64,000 nucleotides of DNA, taken from NCBI GenBank assembly GCA_020881915.1, contig JAJFPB010000001.1, positions 5,518,001-5,582,000 of the forward strand, given 5' to 3'. This DNA is from Paramyrothecium sp. XJ0827. Its lineage: Eukaryota; Ascomycota; Sordariomycetes; Hypocreales; Stachybotryaceae. A model generated the notes under the pieces. That model was not told the origin of the DNA. It ran no database searches and worked only from the letters and a program-made list of their open reading frames with translations. The position numbers were made by a program, and so were the translations under genes. Positions 46,640-58,200 of the stretch are shown here, piece after piece (position 1 is the stretch's first letter; every line of letters begins with the position of its first letter).

Positions 46640-46870
46640 GTGAGCTTATCAGGCTGCTTCCACCGTACAGCAAGGACCTTGGCTGCATCCTTCTAGAACA
46701 CGGATACCTTGTGGCCGCCCACCAATGGCACGCACGGGGATGAAGGGTTTTCCCTCAAGACCTGGGCCGCCGTAGCATTCTCGGCTTGGTGAGCCACACC
46801 TTGCCAAACGTTCCCTGACCCAATCTTTCATGCACGTCTAGGACGCCTGGGTAGGGTTGACCAGTGAGGG
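46640..46870 (-). pseudogene. Possible decayed protein kinase fragment
   Basis: On the minus strand one frame reads LDVHERLGQGTFGKVWLTK (about 46838-46782), a near-perfect kinase glycine loop. About 100 bases on, another frame reads DAAKVLAVRWKQPDKLTV, resembling the beta-3 strand (VAVK) region. Stops and frame changes separate the two, and no catalytic loop or DFG follows. This could be the broken 5' end of a kinase gene or coincidence; no intact version is proposed. Confidence 0.35.
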
Positions 46871-47253
46871 TTTGTGGGGCCTGCAGATTGTGTAACATGC
46901 TCGTGGAATTTGCAGCTTTTTCTTTTTCTTTTTTCCCGGGGGTGTCTGGTGAGAAATGTTCGAAATTTTTGTATTGCCAAGAAAGCTTTGGATTTCTGCC
47001 TGTCGTCAATCGACCTCTTCGAGAAATACTGATCCGTCTCACAGAGAGACACGGTATGGCGCAGCACTGTCTTGCCTTTCCTTTCCGAAAAGACGTCCGT
47101 AGTGGATGCCAAGAAGTCGGGCACATCGGCCCAGCTTTACCGAGGAGATGAAGCGGATATACAGTTAGACTGTGCTGGATAAAGCTTCTCTCTGCGCGAT
47201 GGAGGGGATGGTGGGGAGCCTCGAGAGCTTGTTTTTCCCCTGCCTCCTGGTTT

Positions 47254-47258
47254 TCCTC

Positions 47259-47289
<31 letters not shown>
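47254..47289. repeat. CCT triplet microsatellite ending in a C run
   Basis: About nine TCC/CCT units followed by eight C bases. On the minus strand it reads as a Glu run in an otherwise unconvincing open frame. Confidence 0.85.
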
Positions 47290-48758
47290 ACGTCCCCATC
47301 CTTCTGGGGACTACGCTGCTCGCAATATCCGGGCCCATAGGGGCGGCCGGAGGCGTTGGGTTTTTCAACCACGGCGAGTGGTGATGGTGTGAAACATGAA
47401 TGAAGAGCCGGCGGAACGTGGGTTACGGGGACACACGGGTGACGACGAGACATGACACAAAGGGCTGGTCGATCAACATACCTTGCTCTTGCTCCTTACG
47501 TACTAGGTTTTTTTTTTGCTTTCTTTCGGTCTGCCCTCTCGTGTTATACGCGGATTAAGTTACTGAATACCGAAAAAGCTACAGGTGGAAGTGCAGCGGA
47601 GACAAGGCCGTCTGCGACACTGCAGTGCAATTTGCGCAGGATGGAACTTCCTCTTACTTCCCTCATGCGGCTCCGTCTCCAGCGAGCACAGAAAGTTATT
47701 GCCTCCATGCAGGCGGACCGGCCAAGCAAACAAAAACAAACAAGAAAAGTAGGCTCCTTCTGATACGTCCTCCACAGACGGGCAAAAGCGAAGGCTCCGG
47801 CAACCCTTTGCCGGTCATATCCCTGATGGACTTTCCCCACCGCCGTGTCTAGCCCCGGTCCCCCCCCCCTTTCTCCTGACACTTTCGCCTCTGGTCACTG
47901 TTTACCGATGGTCCCAACGCAGCCAGAAAATGGCTCACTCTTTTGTGCCTATCGTGTACGTACCGTGGCCCGTCCCTCAGCTATCTCACATCGTGGAGGC
48001 AAACGGCGCTTCGTTGGGGCCCGGTCAAGGAAGGGGGGAGGTGGACCGGTTGTCGTGTAGGTACCTCAGAGCAAGTACACAACCCGTGAGCAATGATAAC
48101 AAGTCCGTAAGGTAAAGCTTCATTCTCAGGCGCTGTTCAGAGGAAAACTTTGGGAAGTTTTCGTGTTGTTTGTATGATGATCTCAATTTTAAAGTACCCT
48201 ATCTTACCACTGCCTCGACAGGCATCCTCTTCTCAAGTGATTCTTCAATAACTCATATTGGAACCACTGCAAATTGTATTTGGTGATAGTACTTTTGTAT
48301 TTTTGCAGTACCGCGGCTTTAGCAACCCACCCGGTACCTCTGCCTTAGGTATGGTATGATCTCTTACACCCTCACCTCACACCACACACACCCTCCAAAC
48401 CCTCTGGATCTGGCGCTCCCACACACCGGACTACGACAACACACACCCCTCCTCGTCCCCCGACGTCTCCGTTCCAATTCCCGGGCGTCTAAACCAAGTA
48501 GGTAACTTATCGTCTTACCTTTACGGTATAACAATGTTTAATCACGGAAACAGGGTCGTGGTGGGTATTCCTCCTAGCTCTACACGGCTGTCCGCGATAT
48601 GTATTAAAGGGCCTCCTCAAGCTCACCTCTCCTGCTCCTTTGCTCACTCTTATCCCAACTCAACTCACTTATCCTCTCTTCCCACAGACTCGTCTCGTGT
48701 CCCTCCATCTTCAACGTCTACTCTCCTGTCTACCAATTCACACGCACCTACCGCCAAC

Positions 48759-49101
48759 ATGCCTACCCGCGTCAACTCCTACTCCTCCACTACCTCCGCC
48801 TCTTCTGGCTCTTCCTCTGCTTCTTCCGCATCCTCCTCCGGAACTAGCACTCCTACTGCCTCTGCCGCCCAGCCCACCTTTGGTGACAACAAGGGCATCC
48901 GGTTCGAGATCCGCACCGGCACCAACCGCTGGACCTGCACCCTGCAGGACCGCTCCATCTAGTACGTGAGATCCGTTAACCGCATGTGCAAGCCGTCATG
49001 CTAACGTACTTCCTTGCAGCGAGCGCACCAAAGCTACCCGCACCAACTCGACTGACTCCGTCGCCTCGGATGCTTCTGGCAGCACCATCGCTTCCCTATA
49101 A
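48759..49101 (+). CDS. Small serine-rich protein, function unknown
   Basis: Exons 48759-48961 and 49020-49101 encode 94 residues. The intron is 58 bp (GTACGT..TTGCAG with a GCTAAC branch). The unspliced frame stops at TAG directly at the donor, and splicing turns it into TAC, joining QDRSIY to ERTKATRTNSTDSV. Residues 3-45 are mostly Ser/Thr/Ala; a compact patch GIRFEIRTGTNRWTCTLQD follows at about 50-69; the tail ends SGSTIASL. No domain is recognised and there is no signal peptide or membrane span. The well-formed intron, C-ending codon bias and CT-rich leader support a real, well-expressed gene. It could be a small stress- or development-linked fungal protein, but nothing in the sequence shows that. 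Confidence 0.72.
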
Positions 49102-51476
49102 GCGCGTATGCCATGGCAACGTGAGCACGAGGGTACGGGTAAAATAGAGTGTCAAGGAATACTGGCAAACAAAATGTGGGGATGAACATGAGAAACTGGC
49201 GTTTACGGCGGATTGGGGAAATACCCAGCCAAAAACACCACCAAGCCAGCAGAGCAGAACAGAGCCCCGCGGGGTGCTGCCTTGGCATATTACATGATTT
49301 TTATGAAGCTAGCGATCAGACTTATGGCGTCCTTTCTGGGAGAAGAAGAAGGAGATAGAGAATTGAATACTCTTTCACCTTGTTTACAAAACACAAAGTT
49401 CACACCGTCGATGGATTGCCGTGCTCAAACAATTTCGATGATGCCACTGCGACTGGGGAAATGAAGATACCCGGGCCCTTGTCATGCGGACAAGGAGGAT
49501 GGCCCGTCTGCGGTCCGCCTCCCGGCTAGAGCGGCGCTGGTCGCATCATTCCAAATGACCGGCATTGCGCCGATCTGGTACTAACAACAGACACGAGCCA
49601 GATCCTGAACATGCGGAAACATGATACACGATGAGGCACTTTATTGACACTGGCGGGGCAGAAGGGCCCTTTCGGCATTGGGAGGGTAAGGGCGAACTCC
49701 GTTGTGGGGATCCTAGCAATTCACTAGAGCTCCCTAGGCTCCGAGGAACACGGCATCTCTGACACGATATCTCCCCGACCCAGCTCGAAGCTCCAAGGCA
49801 GCGTTTCATGTGCGAACAGATGATTTGCCTCTCGTAGCCGGATGGTCATGATTAGCGATCGAACATCGCTCTGTGACCTCGGGTGTGTCGCCGTGGTCGC
49901 CATGAGCACCAGCAGGACGATGGGACATAAGAAAAGGCATGGATTGGCCTTTGCGCAACGTGATTGGCTCGGTCCAGTGGGTTTTCCTCCGTTCCCGTCC
50001 ATTTTCGCACGAGAAGGCTCTCGTCCAGTACAATACTGTAGGTTCTCATTCTTGGATAGCGAGTCTCACAAGATGCTTCCCAAACATCCTCCATATCCAG
50101 TACCCAAGGGCGATCGTAGTGGTATCCCAGGACCCCCTATTGTCCAGCACGAGTTGTGGTGCCTTGAGAGGATGAGGAAGAGGAATCCCCCAATAGCGCT
50201 GTGGAGCCGTGGTCCAGTAGACCGAAAGGCAAGGTAGACCAAAGGTGGCACAGTACCCCACTTGTGTGGCGAAATGGAAAGAAGCCTCGGCTTCTCGATG
50301 CTTACCGCCACCTATAGTGTGGCTGATTGGGTTGTGTCGCGCATTGCTGTGGGCGCCGTCATCCTGTCGCTCCTAGGGCACTAGATGTGATGAGCTACCT
50401 TGAATGCTTCAATATTACTTCCCCCATGAAGGAAATCTTCAGTATTTCATCTTCCTTGACTGCTAAAGGAGAGATGAGTCTGGTCCCAAACTCAAGACCT
50501 TGGCATTTTAACGTTAGTCTGGACAGGCTTGCATTGCATTTTCGTGGCCACGTGAACCGACAATTGTAATGTTGAGATGTTGGCCTACGCCTGTATCAGC
50601 TCAGCATCCACGTGTGATGAAGCAGGGACTCCGGTCAATTATGCAGCCAAAAAAAAAAAAAAAGAAGTTGAAGTAAATATACTTCTCCAAGATACCTGCG
50701 CCGACACGAGCCAGCTTTGTAGCAGGAGTATCTAATTACCCACGATACACAAGTTGGCTTTACACACATACACGCGGTACCGGGTGCCTGATTGTCGTGA
50801 TGAAACGAGAGACTGGATTCGACATCTCTTACTTATTTACAATGTCCGCATGAACTGATGTGATCGATCTGGGTTGTTTTTGCGTTGACTTTTCCAAGAC
50901 TACACTTGGCGTTTTTGCTCCGACTTACACAACATCTCCTGGCCTGCGTACCACTCATGTTGTTGCTGCGCAAATGCTCGTCGTCTAAACTCAAACTTAC
51001 AGCCAGAATAGCATGGCTTGCAAATAGAGGTAGGTAATCATCCAGAAGAACCATCCCCTACCCAATCATGCCTTGCAGATTTTCTTCCGAATTGATCACT
51101 CCCCTTGTCTTTAATCCTTCCTGAAGCGGCTGACGACCCCGCGTGCGTATGCGGTGTCGTTGCCGTGTGCCTGAGGGCGAAAGGCGGCGACTCAGCAGGG
51201 TGGCGACACGGCCCAGCTCCCAAGTCCAGGACCACGCAATCCGCTTCCCAATCCCATCATGTGGCTGTTGGAGCTCTAAGCCTCAGCGTCAGGGTGGAAT
51301 TCCATTTACCTTTCTTCATACCTTTTCTCTCCTCCATCCTTAGATTAGGCTTTTTTCCCGCTCTCACTTCACTGTCTCTTCTTGAGCAATCGAGTCTTCT
51401 CTACTGTCCCTTCTCGGTGCCTTTGCTTTAGCCTGCTCCTGTCGCCTGCTGCCCCTCACCGTTGCACTCGTCCACG
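49102..51476. other. 2.4 kb intergenic region
   Basis: Several frames of 70-130 codons occur on both strands around 49.5-50.3 kb, but none has a domain motif, codon bias or plausible splicing. A run of A lies at about 50649-50664. The last 200 bases are CT-rich and lead into the gene at 51477. Confidence 0.55.
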
Positions 51477-52625
51477 ATGCCGGCGGTTAACCACATCGTT
51501 CTGGCTTCAGGTGCCGTCATGGCCGTCTCCGTGGCCGTGGCAACGGCCATCGCAATCTACGAGTCTCCCGAACTGCGGCGCTACGCCGACGATGTCCGCC
51601 GCCGCATCGCCATGGCCCTCCATACCGTCGGCGACGGCATCAACCCTCCCCACCGCGAGCCCCTCTTTAACAGACCTGAGGACTCCGAGGGCTTCCTCCA
51701 GTCGCGACGCGGCCCCGGCGCTGAACCCGGCGTCGATGCCGACGATGAAACGCGCCGCAGGCAAAGGGAGGAGCTCCTTTACTGGAATTCCATTCGCTTG
51801 AGGAAGCAGCAAGAGCAGGATGCACAACAGCCGGACAAGGATGAGGTTCAGGGTGGGGCTATTGCTCTAGAAGACCGCCCGCGAGCCGCAACCCGAGGAT
51901 CTTCGTTCGATGATTTTCTCCGCCCGGATGCCAGTGAACAGGGAGCATTTGTTTTCAATACCGGTGCCGACGTCCGAGAAGAGCAAGACGGCCTCCGCAA
52001 GCGAGGCGATGGGGCTCGCAGCCTCAACGCGTCCCTCTACGCCAACCCTTTCGCCGACGAGCACCACTTAGACGTTGACGAGGTCGAGGATGAGCCTGGT
52101 GTCAGCAGCATCGCTCCTGGCAAGGATGAAGTCATGTCCGATATTTACAGTGCAACCACTCGCGACGCAGAGGAGCACCAGCCAGCGCCTCTTGAGGCGT
52201 CGGCCGCTCTCGTTGAGCTCGAGTCGACTCCCTCAAACACTGAAACATCCGCCACGCTTGACCACGAGCTCACCGACGACGAGTACGTGACTGCTGGTCA
52301 GGATGACCGTCGCAGCGAAGAAGCCTATGCCTCGATCCAGGCTTGGGCGCAGGGATCCACACCCGATTTCTACTCACCACTGCCCGTTACGCCGCTGGCC
52401 CCCATCTCCGAGCCCGAGCTCGTCAGCACGGGCGAGCTGACTCCCACAGATTCTGTTTCACTGGTTGGATCTGGGGAAGACATAGGCAACGACGCGGTCT
52501 CACGGGATGGCGACGGCGGACGCATGTACGACGTGATGAGCGAGAGCGAAGGTATGGCTACCCCTGCTAGCTGGTCTGAGGTGGGTAGCGTCGTGAGCGA
52601 TAACGATTTCCCCCTGCGTGCGTAG
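51477..52625 (+). CDS. Acidic protein with N-terminal membrane anchor, function unknown
   Basis: Single exon, 382 residues, start MPAVNHIVLASGAVMAVSVA; upstream in-frame codons lack ATG. Residues about 7-27 form one hydrophobic segment followed by ESPELRRYADDVRRRIAMAL, so an N-terminal anchor with a cytosolic body is likely. The rest is acidic and disordered: a basic-acidic coil RRRQREELLYWNSIRLRKQQEQ (about 97-118), the patch SSFDDFLRPD, and a Ser/Thr/Glu-rich C-terminal half ending EVGSVVSDNDFPLRA. I do not recognise a named family, although this architecture occurs in uncharacterised filamentous-fungal proteins. An organelle-surface adaptor is conceivable, but that is inference. Confidence 0.8.
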   Translation: MPAVNHIVLASGAVMAVSVAVATAIAIYESPELRRYADDVRRRIAMALHTVGDGINPPHREPLFNRPEDSEGFLQSRRGPGAEPGVDADDETRRRQREELLYWNSIRLRKQQEQDAQQPDKDEVQGGAIALEDRPRAATRGSSFDDFLRPDASEQGAFVFNTGADVREEQDGLRKRGDGARSLNASLYANPFADEHHLDVDEVEDEPGVSSIAPGKDEVMSDIYSATTRDAEEHQPAPLEASAALVELESTPSNTETSATLDHELTDDEYVTAGQDDRRSEEAYASIQAWAQGSTPDFYSPLPVTPLAPISEPELVSTGELTPTDSVSLVGSGEDIGNDAVSRDGDGGRMYDVMSESEGMATPASWSEVGSVVSDNDFPLRA

Positions 52626-52885
52626 CGCAGAAGATTTGGGTTTGTCGTTTCGGCTTGTTCTTGCCAATTCATTCATTTTCTTGCAAGCTTCGATGCCAAG
52701 GCGTAAAGGATGCGCAAAGGACGGCCAATGGTCTAGTTGATTTCATTGTTGCGGCTGTTTTGGCCGACCAGGCGTAGGGAAATGCTTGATATCTATCTAT
52801 ACCAATAACAGTTCACCTTCTCGTTACCCAAGTCTTGCTCCAAGCATTGACACGCGCTGAACTCAAGATCGCTTGCTCTCCCATC

Positions 52886-53737
52886 CTAATTATTTCCGTT
52901 GACTTGCTTCTCAGCCGCAGCCTCGTGCTTCAATGTGTCACAGTACTCCCCCCACAGCTCCTCTACAGGCTTGCCCATAAGCTCTGACCAAAACGCCTTC
53001 TCGTCGTAACGTTGTATCCTGAGCTTTTCGTTGATGCTCTGCACGGTGCCATCGCCGAAGCGAGTTTCCAGATATTCGAGGAAGTAAGCCGTGTGCTGGT
53101 ACCCTTGGTTCCATTTCCCATCGGTCTCGCGCTTCCAGTGCGGCGGGGAAAGACGACAACGTAGACGAACCCAGTCTGCGATGCCCTCGATGAGGCCGCC
53201 TGGGCAGGTGCCGTGGCCGTTGTATTGGTAGCAGTGGACCATCTCGTGGGTAATGACGCCGATGATCTCGGCAGCGAGGCGGTCCTTGGGGAGACGACTT
53301 ATATAAGACAAGGAGAAATGGATCTCCTTGTGGTCATTGTCTAACTCCGAGCCCCTTGTGTAGGCAACTCCGCCCATGTCCTTAAGGACGAGAGTGACGG
53401 AACGGGTCGGCGGAACCGTGGTCTTGGGGCATGAGGGCGAGGTGTAGAGCAGCTGCAAGACGTTACACACGGCATCGCGAAGGCAGTCGGCGGTGTTGAC
53501 GGCGCCGAGGAAGCGAGAGGAGCCGGCGTGGCTGAGGTCACGGATCTCGAACCTCAGTTTGGGCATGGGGAATCGGGCGTGCGGCAAGCTTGCATCAAGC
53601 TGCTGCTGCTCTTTCACCTCCTGCTGCTGCGGAGTCTGACCCTTGAGCCGCTCGGGGATGCTGATTGCGGGGGCCATACTGTGGGTGAGCACAAGGGCTG
53701 GATTCGGAGTGACGCCAGGCGGAGGAGGAGTGGTCAT
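52886..53737 (-). CDS. Plant basic-secretory-protein-type putative metallopeptidase
   Basis: Single exon, 283 residues from ATG at 53737 (MTTPPPPGVTPNP); the longer open frame upstream begins only with TTG, and MAPAISIPERL at 53677 is an alternative start. The body matches the basic secretory protein family: KLRFEIRDLSHAGSSRFL, TRSVTLVLKDMGGVAYT, HFSLSYI, then HEMVHCYQYNGHGTCPGGLIEGIADWVRLR. The HExxH zinc motif is His164-Glu165-x-x-His168, with GLIEGIADWVRL in the position where the family places further active-site residues. GYQHTAYFLEYLETRFGDGTV and FWSELMGKPVEELWGEY follow. Plant members are secreted in pathogen defence; here no signal peptide is visible, so a cytosolic location is inferred. 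The active-site residues suggest peptidase function, but the substrate is unknown. Confidence 0.88.
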   Translation of the reverse strand: MTTPPPPGVTPNPALVLTHSMAPAISIPERLKGQTPQQQEVKEQQQLDASLPHARFPMPKLRFEIRDLSHAGSSRFLGAVNTADCLRDAVCNVLQLLYTSPSCPKTTVPPTRSVTLVLKDMGGVAYTRGSELDNDHKEIHFSLSYISRLPKDRLAAEIIGVITHEMVHCYQYNGHGTCPGGLIEGIADWVRLRCRLSPPHWKRETDGKWNQGYQHTAYFLEYLETRFGDGTVQSINEKLRIQRYDEKAFWSELMGKPVEELWGEYCDTLKHEAAAEKQVNGNN

Positions 53738-55273
53738 TCGACACAGCGCCTGGGATTGGGTGCTGGGAAATCTCTGGTTCTTATTATGGGATGACTTCTT
53801 CCCCAGCTGAGCGCTTTGGGAAAAGGGCAAGACTGTTTACAAAAAAGGGGGGAGAGCACGGATAGAGTAGCTTTTGCTCAGGGAGGGATGAGCTCGGCGT
53901 TCAAGCACAGCTTGATGTTCGACTCGATATGCCTGAGACCTACAGCCAAGGCACCCACCTAACGCAGTGTCTAACCTTGTCTCAGATGACTCTGGGCTTG
54001 GCGAAGGGGCAGTGGGCACAGCAAGGAGACCTGAGCTGGAAATGGAGAAGGGGGGTGTTGAAGAACGGCGTGCGAAAGTCAATACCTTCCACTGGAGTTT
54101 GTTGTGAGGAATGGTAGTAGTAGGAGTCGCTATTCAGAATCACGGGCGCATAACCGCTACCAATTCCTGGGTTGTAGTGGGGTTTAACACAAAAGATGCC
54201 ACAGTGCATGCATGTGTCTCTTTAGGCGATCTGACGAGGCGGAAGTGATCTCACCGACGGCGCGTAGGCCGATTTTGGCGGGGTACTAAATGATCTGTCC
54301 TTCGATAAGACTGGCGTAGCTAATTCATCGACCACGATAAGGAATGTCGATGGAGCAGCATTACCTACCCCACGGCTGGATACCTCCCACGGTAGAGAAC
54401 GAGGATGGTGCAAAAGGATGACATGCGCATAACTTCTTGATAGATTGGGCGCCAATAATTCAATTTGACATCCCTCAAGGAGGATGATGCAGCCGGCAGC
54501 GCTTCTCAGGTCCTATTTGCCTCCCCAAACGCCCATGTTGCCCAGCAGACGGCAGCGCCTTCTGCGACAGATCGATAACAACTGGAAGCCAAGGTACCCT
54601 ACTAAGTTACCCCGCCGCCATGTGGGCGGTACCTGGGCATGCAGTGCGGCATGCGCAAACCTGCAGGTACCGACCGACCTGCGATGCCTCATTGTTTTGT
54701 CGAGGTACCGCGACGACTCAACAGCCCGAACGGCGCAACCACAGCAACGAACCAGCAGGCCCCAGCATTTCCCTGCTCTTGATTGGCCACAACCTCCGTC
54801 CCCCCCTCCCATTGGGCGCCTGTCAGCTACCGCCAGGGGACCTACGCATCCTGACACGATGGATATCTCTCCAGTGGCTGAATAAACACACAAACATAAA
54901 CCATATATCATCGATCCTGATGCTTTTGAATCTCTCTCAGCGCTACGCCGTTTCCCTCTGCGGGACTCTCAGATGCAAATTTGACAGCACATAACTCCAA
55001 TTCACTGGTAGGTGTCTTTTAGAGCCAAGTCACGCCTCCTGGCATCCGCTTGATCGGGATGACTTCACATGCCCACTTCATTCCACACTGCCTCGCTTGC
55101 CCCAAGACACTCGCGCCACAATCGTTCATCCTAGCTTCCGTCACCCCCCCCTGTCCGCAATCAAACCTTCTGCTTTACTGAGCTTCTTCTTCCCGGGGTA
55201 GCAAACTCATTTGTTCTTTGTTCCATCTGACACTCGCTAGACCCCCGGCAGCCATAAAGCTCGCAACAGGTTC
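53738..55273. promoter_or_regulatory. Divergent intergenic region between BSP-type gene and STU1
   Basis: A 1.5 kb gap with promoters for both genes. An ATG-started frame at 54484-54885 encodes 133 low-complexity residues without recognisable features and is probably not a gene. The 200 bases before STU1 are CT-rich. Confidence 0.5.
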
Positions 55274-58200
55274 ATGGCCGACAGCAAACTCACCGAAAAG
55301 CAGGTCGCGGACCTTGCGACCATCCTGCGCAGCGACTCAAGCCTCGACGCCAAGGTTCAACACGTCACCGCCGTCAAGTCCGGCATCAAGCAGCACAATG
55401 TCCCCGATGCGCTCGTTCCCCAAGTGTTTGACGGCCTGCGCACCGCGGCAACCGCCCAACATGCCGTCCTCGTCAACGCCGGCTTCACAGCGCTGAACCA
55501 CCTCCTGACGCGCATGTCGCGTCAGGATCCCAAGGCCCTGGCTAAGGAAGCTGTGCGCACGCTGCCTCTGCTCATTGAGAAGCTGGGAGATCCGAAGGAC
55601 AAATTTCGTTCGCTCGCCACACAGGGCCTCAACACATTCTACGGTGTCGCGCCAGCCGAGGTCGAGCGCTTTATCCGCACATCTGCTATGACCGGAAAGA
55701 ACCCCAGAGCTAAAGAGGCTGCTATGCATTGGCTGTTAGAGGTATGCGCGCAATCGCCGCTGAACATCTGGTTCTCTTGTTGAAACGGTTGCTGATCTTG
55801 TCTTCTTTCTACCAGACCCATAGAGAACAGGGCCTGCAATTTCGCAGCTATGTGCCGTTGCTCATGGAATTGCTGGAAGACGCGGATGGCATGGTACGGG
55901 ATACTGCTAAGAGCACCGTTATCGAACTCTTCACGTTCGTCGCCCACCATCATTCCCAAAAATACCTATGCCTGGAGGAACCAGCTGACTCCCTCTCTAG
56001 CAATGCGCCAAATGCAGCAAAGTCGGACCTCAAGAGAAAGCTCAAGGACTACAAGGTTCGCCCGGCCATTGAGCAAGCCATTGTCAAAGCTCTCGCCCCA
56101 ACATCAGGTCGCCCCGAGACGCCCTCCGAGCCAACGACGGCCCCTGTTCCTTCCGCCAGACCAGCACTCGCAGCTAGTGTGTCATCACACTCGACCGAAC
56201 GTCCTATAACTCCCATGGTCGATCTACAAGCCGAGACGATTGAGCCCATGTACGTGAACACCGCGCGCGAGCTCGACGACATATTTAAGGAAATGGCGTG
56301 GCACTTTGAAGGTAGGGAGTCTGAGCAAAACTGGATCAAGCGTGAGCAGGGCATCACAACACTTCGTAGGCTCCTTGCCGGCAACGCAGAAACAGACTTT
56401 CACGACATTTACATTGCCGGGCTGCGCGCCATGCTTGATGGTGTGATCAAAGCTATCACCTCCCTCAGAACAAGCTTATCCAAGGAAGGCTGCGCTCTTA
56501 TCCAAGAAGTAGCGGTCGTCTATGGCCCCGGACTAGACCCAATGGTTGAGTTGCTCATGCAGACCCTCGTCAAGTTATCGGCTGGCACCAAGAAAATCAG
56601 CTCACAGTTGGCCAACACGACTGTTGACATCATCATCAGCAGAGTCACATACACGCCTCGTTTGATGCAGCACGTCTCGGCTGCCTGCCAGGACAAGAAT
56701 GTCCAGCCTAGAACGTATGCGACCGGCTGGCTTAAGACGCTTCTCAAAAAAGAAGCCCACCACAAGAGCCATCTCGAACACACGGGTGGCCTAGATTTGG
56801 TGGAAAAGTCCATCAAGAAGGGCTTAGCCGATGCTAACCCCGGCGTAAGGGAGAAAATGAGATCAACCTTCTGGACGTTTTGGGGCATATGGCCTGCGAA
56901 AGCTGATGCGTAAGAAGTTCACTAAAGCCCTCGGAGCGCTCTCTACTAATATGCCGTAATCAGGATCATGGCGGATTTAGACGCGACCGCCCAAAAGCTG
57001 CTAAATAAGGACCCAAATAACCCGAACTCGCCAAAGAAAGGTGAAGCTCCGAGACCTGGCCTGGGCCTATCTAGAAGCACTATGTCCACAAGCAAACCGA
57101 GTCTGAGGGAGACGGTGATGGCTCAGAAGAAGGCGTCCATGGCATCAAAGAACCTCCCTGCACGTCCTGGCTCCGCTATGTCACATTTCTCTCCTGTGAA
57201 GACGACATCTAATTCATCTCACCCTACAAGCACTTCCGCTAAACCATCGGCAACGAGAACCAGGCCCGAGTCAACAATTTCCGTGAACGCCAAAGGCATG
57301 TCTGTCGCGCCCATGCGGCCAACACGGAAGCGTCCCGAAATGGCACCTCGGCCTGCAACAGCCGGTCCGTACTCCGTACGAGACCAGCCATCCTCGATGG
57401 AAGCTGACAGTCCCGAGAGTGTGAGGACAAAGGCAGTCACGCCGAAGTTGAAAGATACAACCCCTAGAAGGACTGCGCAGCGCCCACATCCTGGTCACGC
57501 CTCACATGCTAGCGAGTCAAGTTTAGCTTCACCGACCGTTCATTCTGCACCAAAGCAGTCGTCCTCCCCAAGTCTGAGTCCAGCACAGTTAAAACAGGCA
57601 CAATCAACTCCTCTACCAAGTAGCCCCTCAAAACAGAATGAGGACATGACGTTGGTAGTACCGAACGTCGCAAGTCTGACGGGCCCAACCCAGGCCTCGA
57701 CATCTGTACCTGAGGACGTGGCTCAAGCTCCTGGAGGAGACCATCGTGGACAACAGGACTACGAAAGGCAACTTCTGCAGCTTGAACAGCAGAGGAAAAG
57801 GTTGGAGGAGCTTAGCCTCGCCAACTCTATGCCCAAGCCATCTGATGTCGCCGACGCCCCCGCACCAGCTTTTGCAGCAGATCCGGAATCACAAGCCGAG
57901 CCTCTGGCACAGCCTCAGGTCAACCAGCCCCCATCGATCTCGGATATGAGCCTAGATACGCAACCAGCGGTAGTGCCCCAACCCCTGCAGGTATACGAAG
58001 ACCCATTCACGGACGAGCAACCAACAGCTCAGCAAACATTTAGTAGTACAGTCCTAGAGGACAAGCCAGTCAACGAGGACGCGGCAAGATTGCGGCGAGT
58101 GAACGAACAAACCATGACTGACAGGGACACGGAGCCGGCAGACAAGACTAACAACAATCCACGCCTGTTGCAAAGTGGCATTTCTAAGATCAAGACCAAG

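Larger units (their letters stand above)
44429..48758. other. 4.3 kb intergenic region with possible kinase fragment
   Basis: No intact gene is supported. Long minus-strand frames around 46.7-47.5 kb are low in complexity (poly-Glu from a CTC repeat). The only protein-like signal is a kinase glycine loop near 46.8 kb (separate entry). The last 400 bases, from about 48350, are CT-rich and should hold the promoter and leader of the 94-residue gene. Confidence 0.55.

Noticed and set aside
46755..47453. 232-codon minus frame with a poly-Glu run
   Set aside because: Most of it is low complexity created by a CCT repeat. Only its last roughly 20 codons resemble a kinase loop, reported separately as a possible remnant.
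54484..54885. 133-codon ATG-started frame upstream of STU1
   Set aside because: Pro/Arg-rich without domain, codon bias or splice continuation; more likely promoter DNA.
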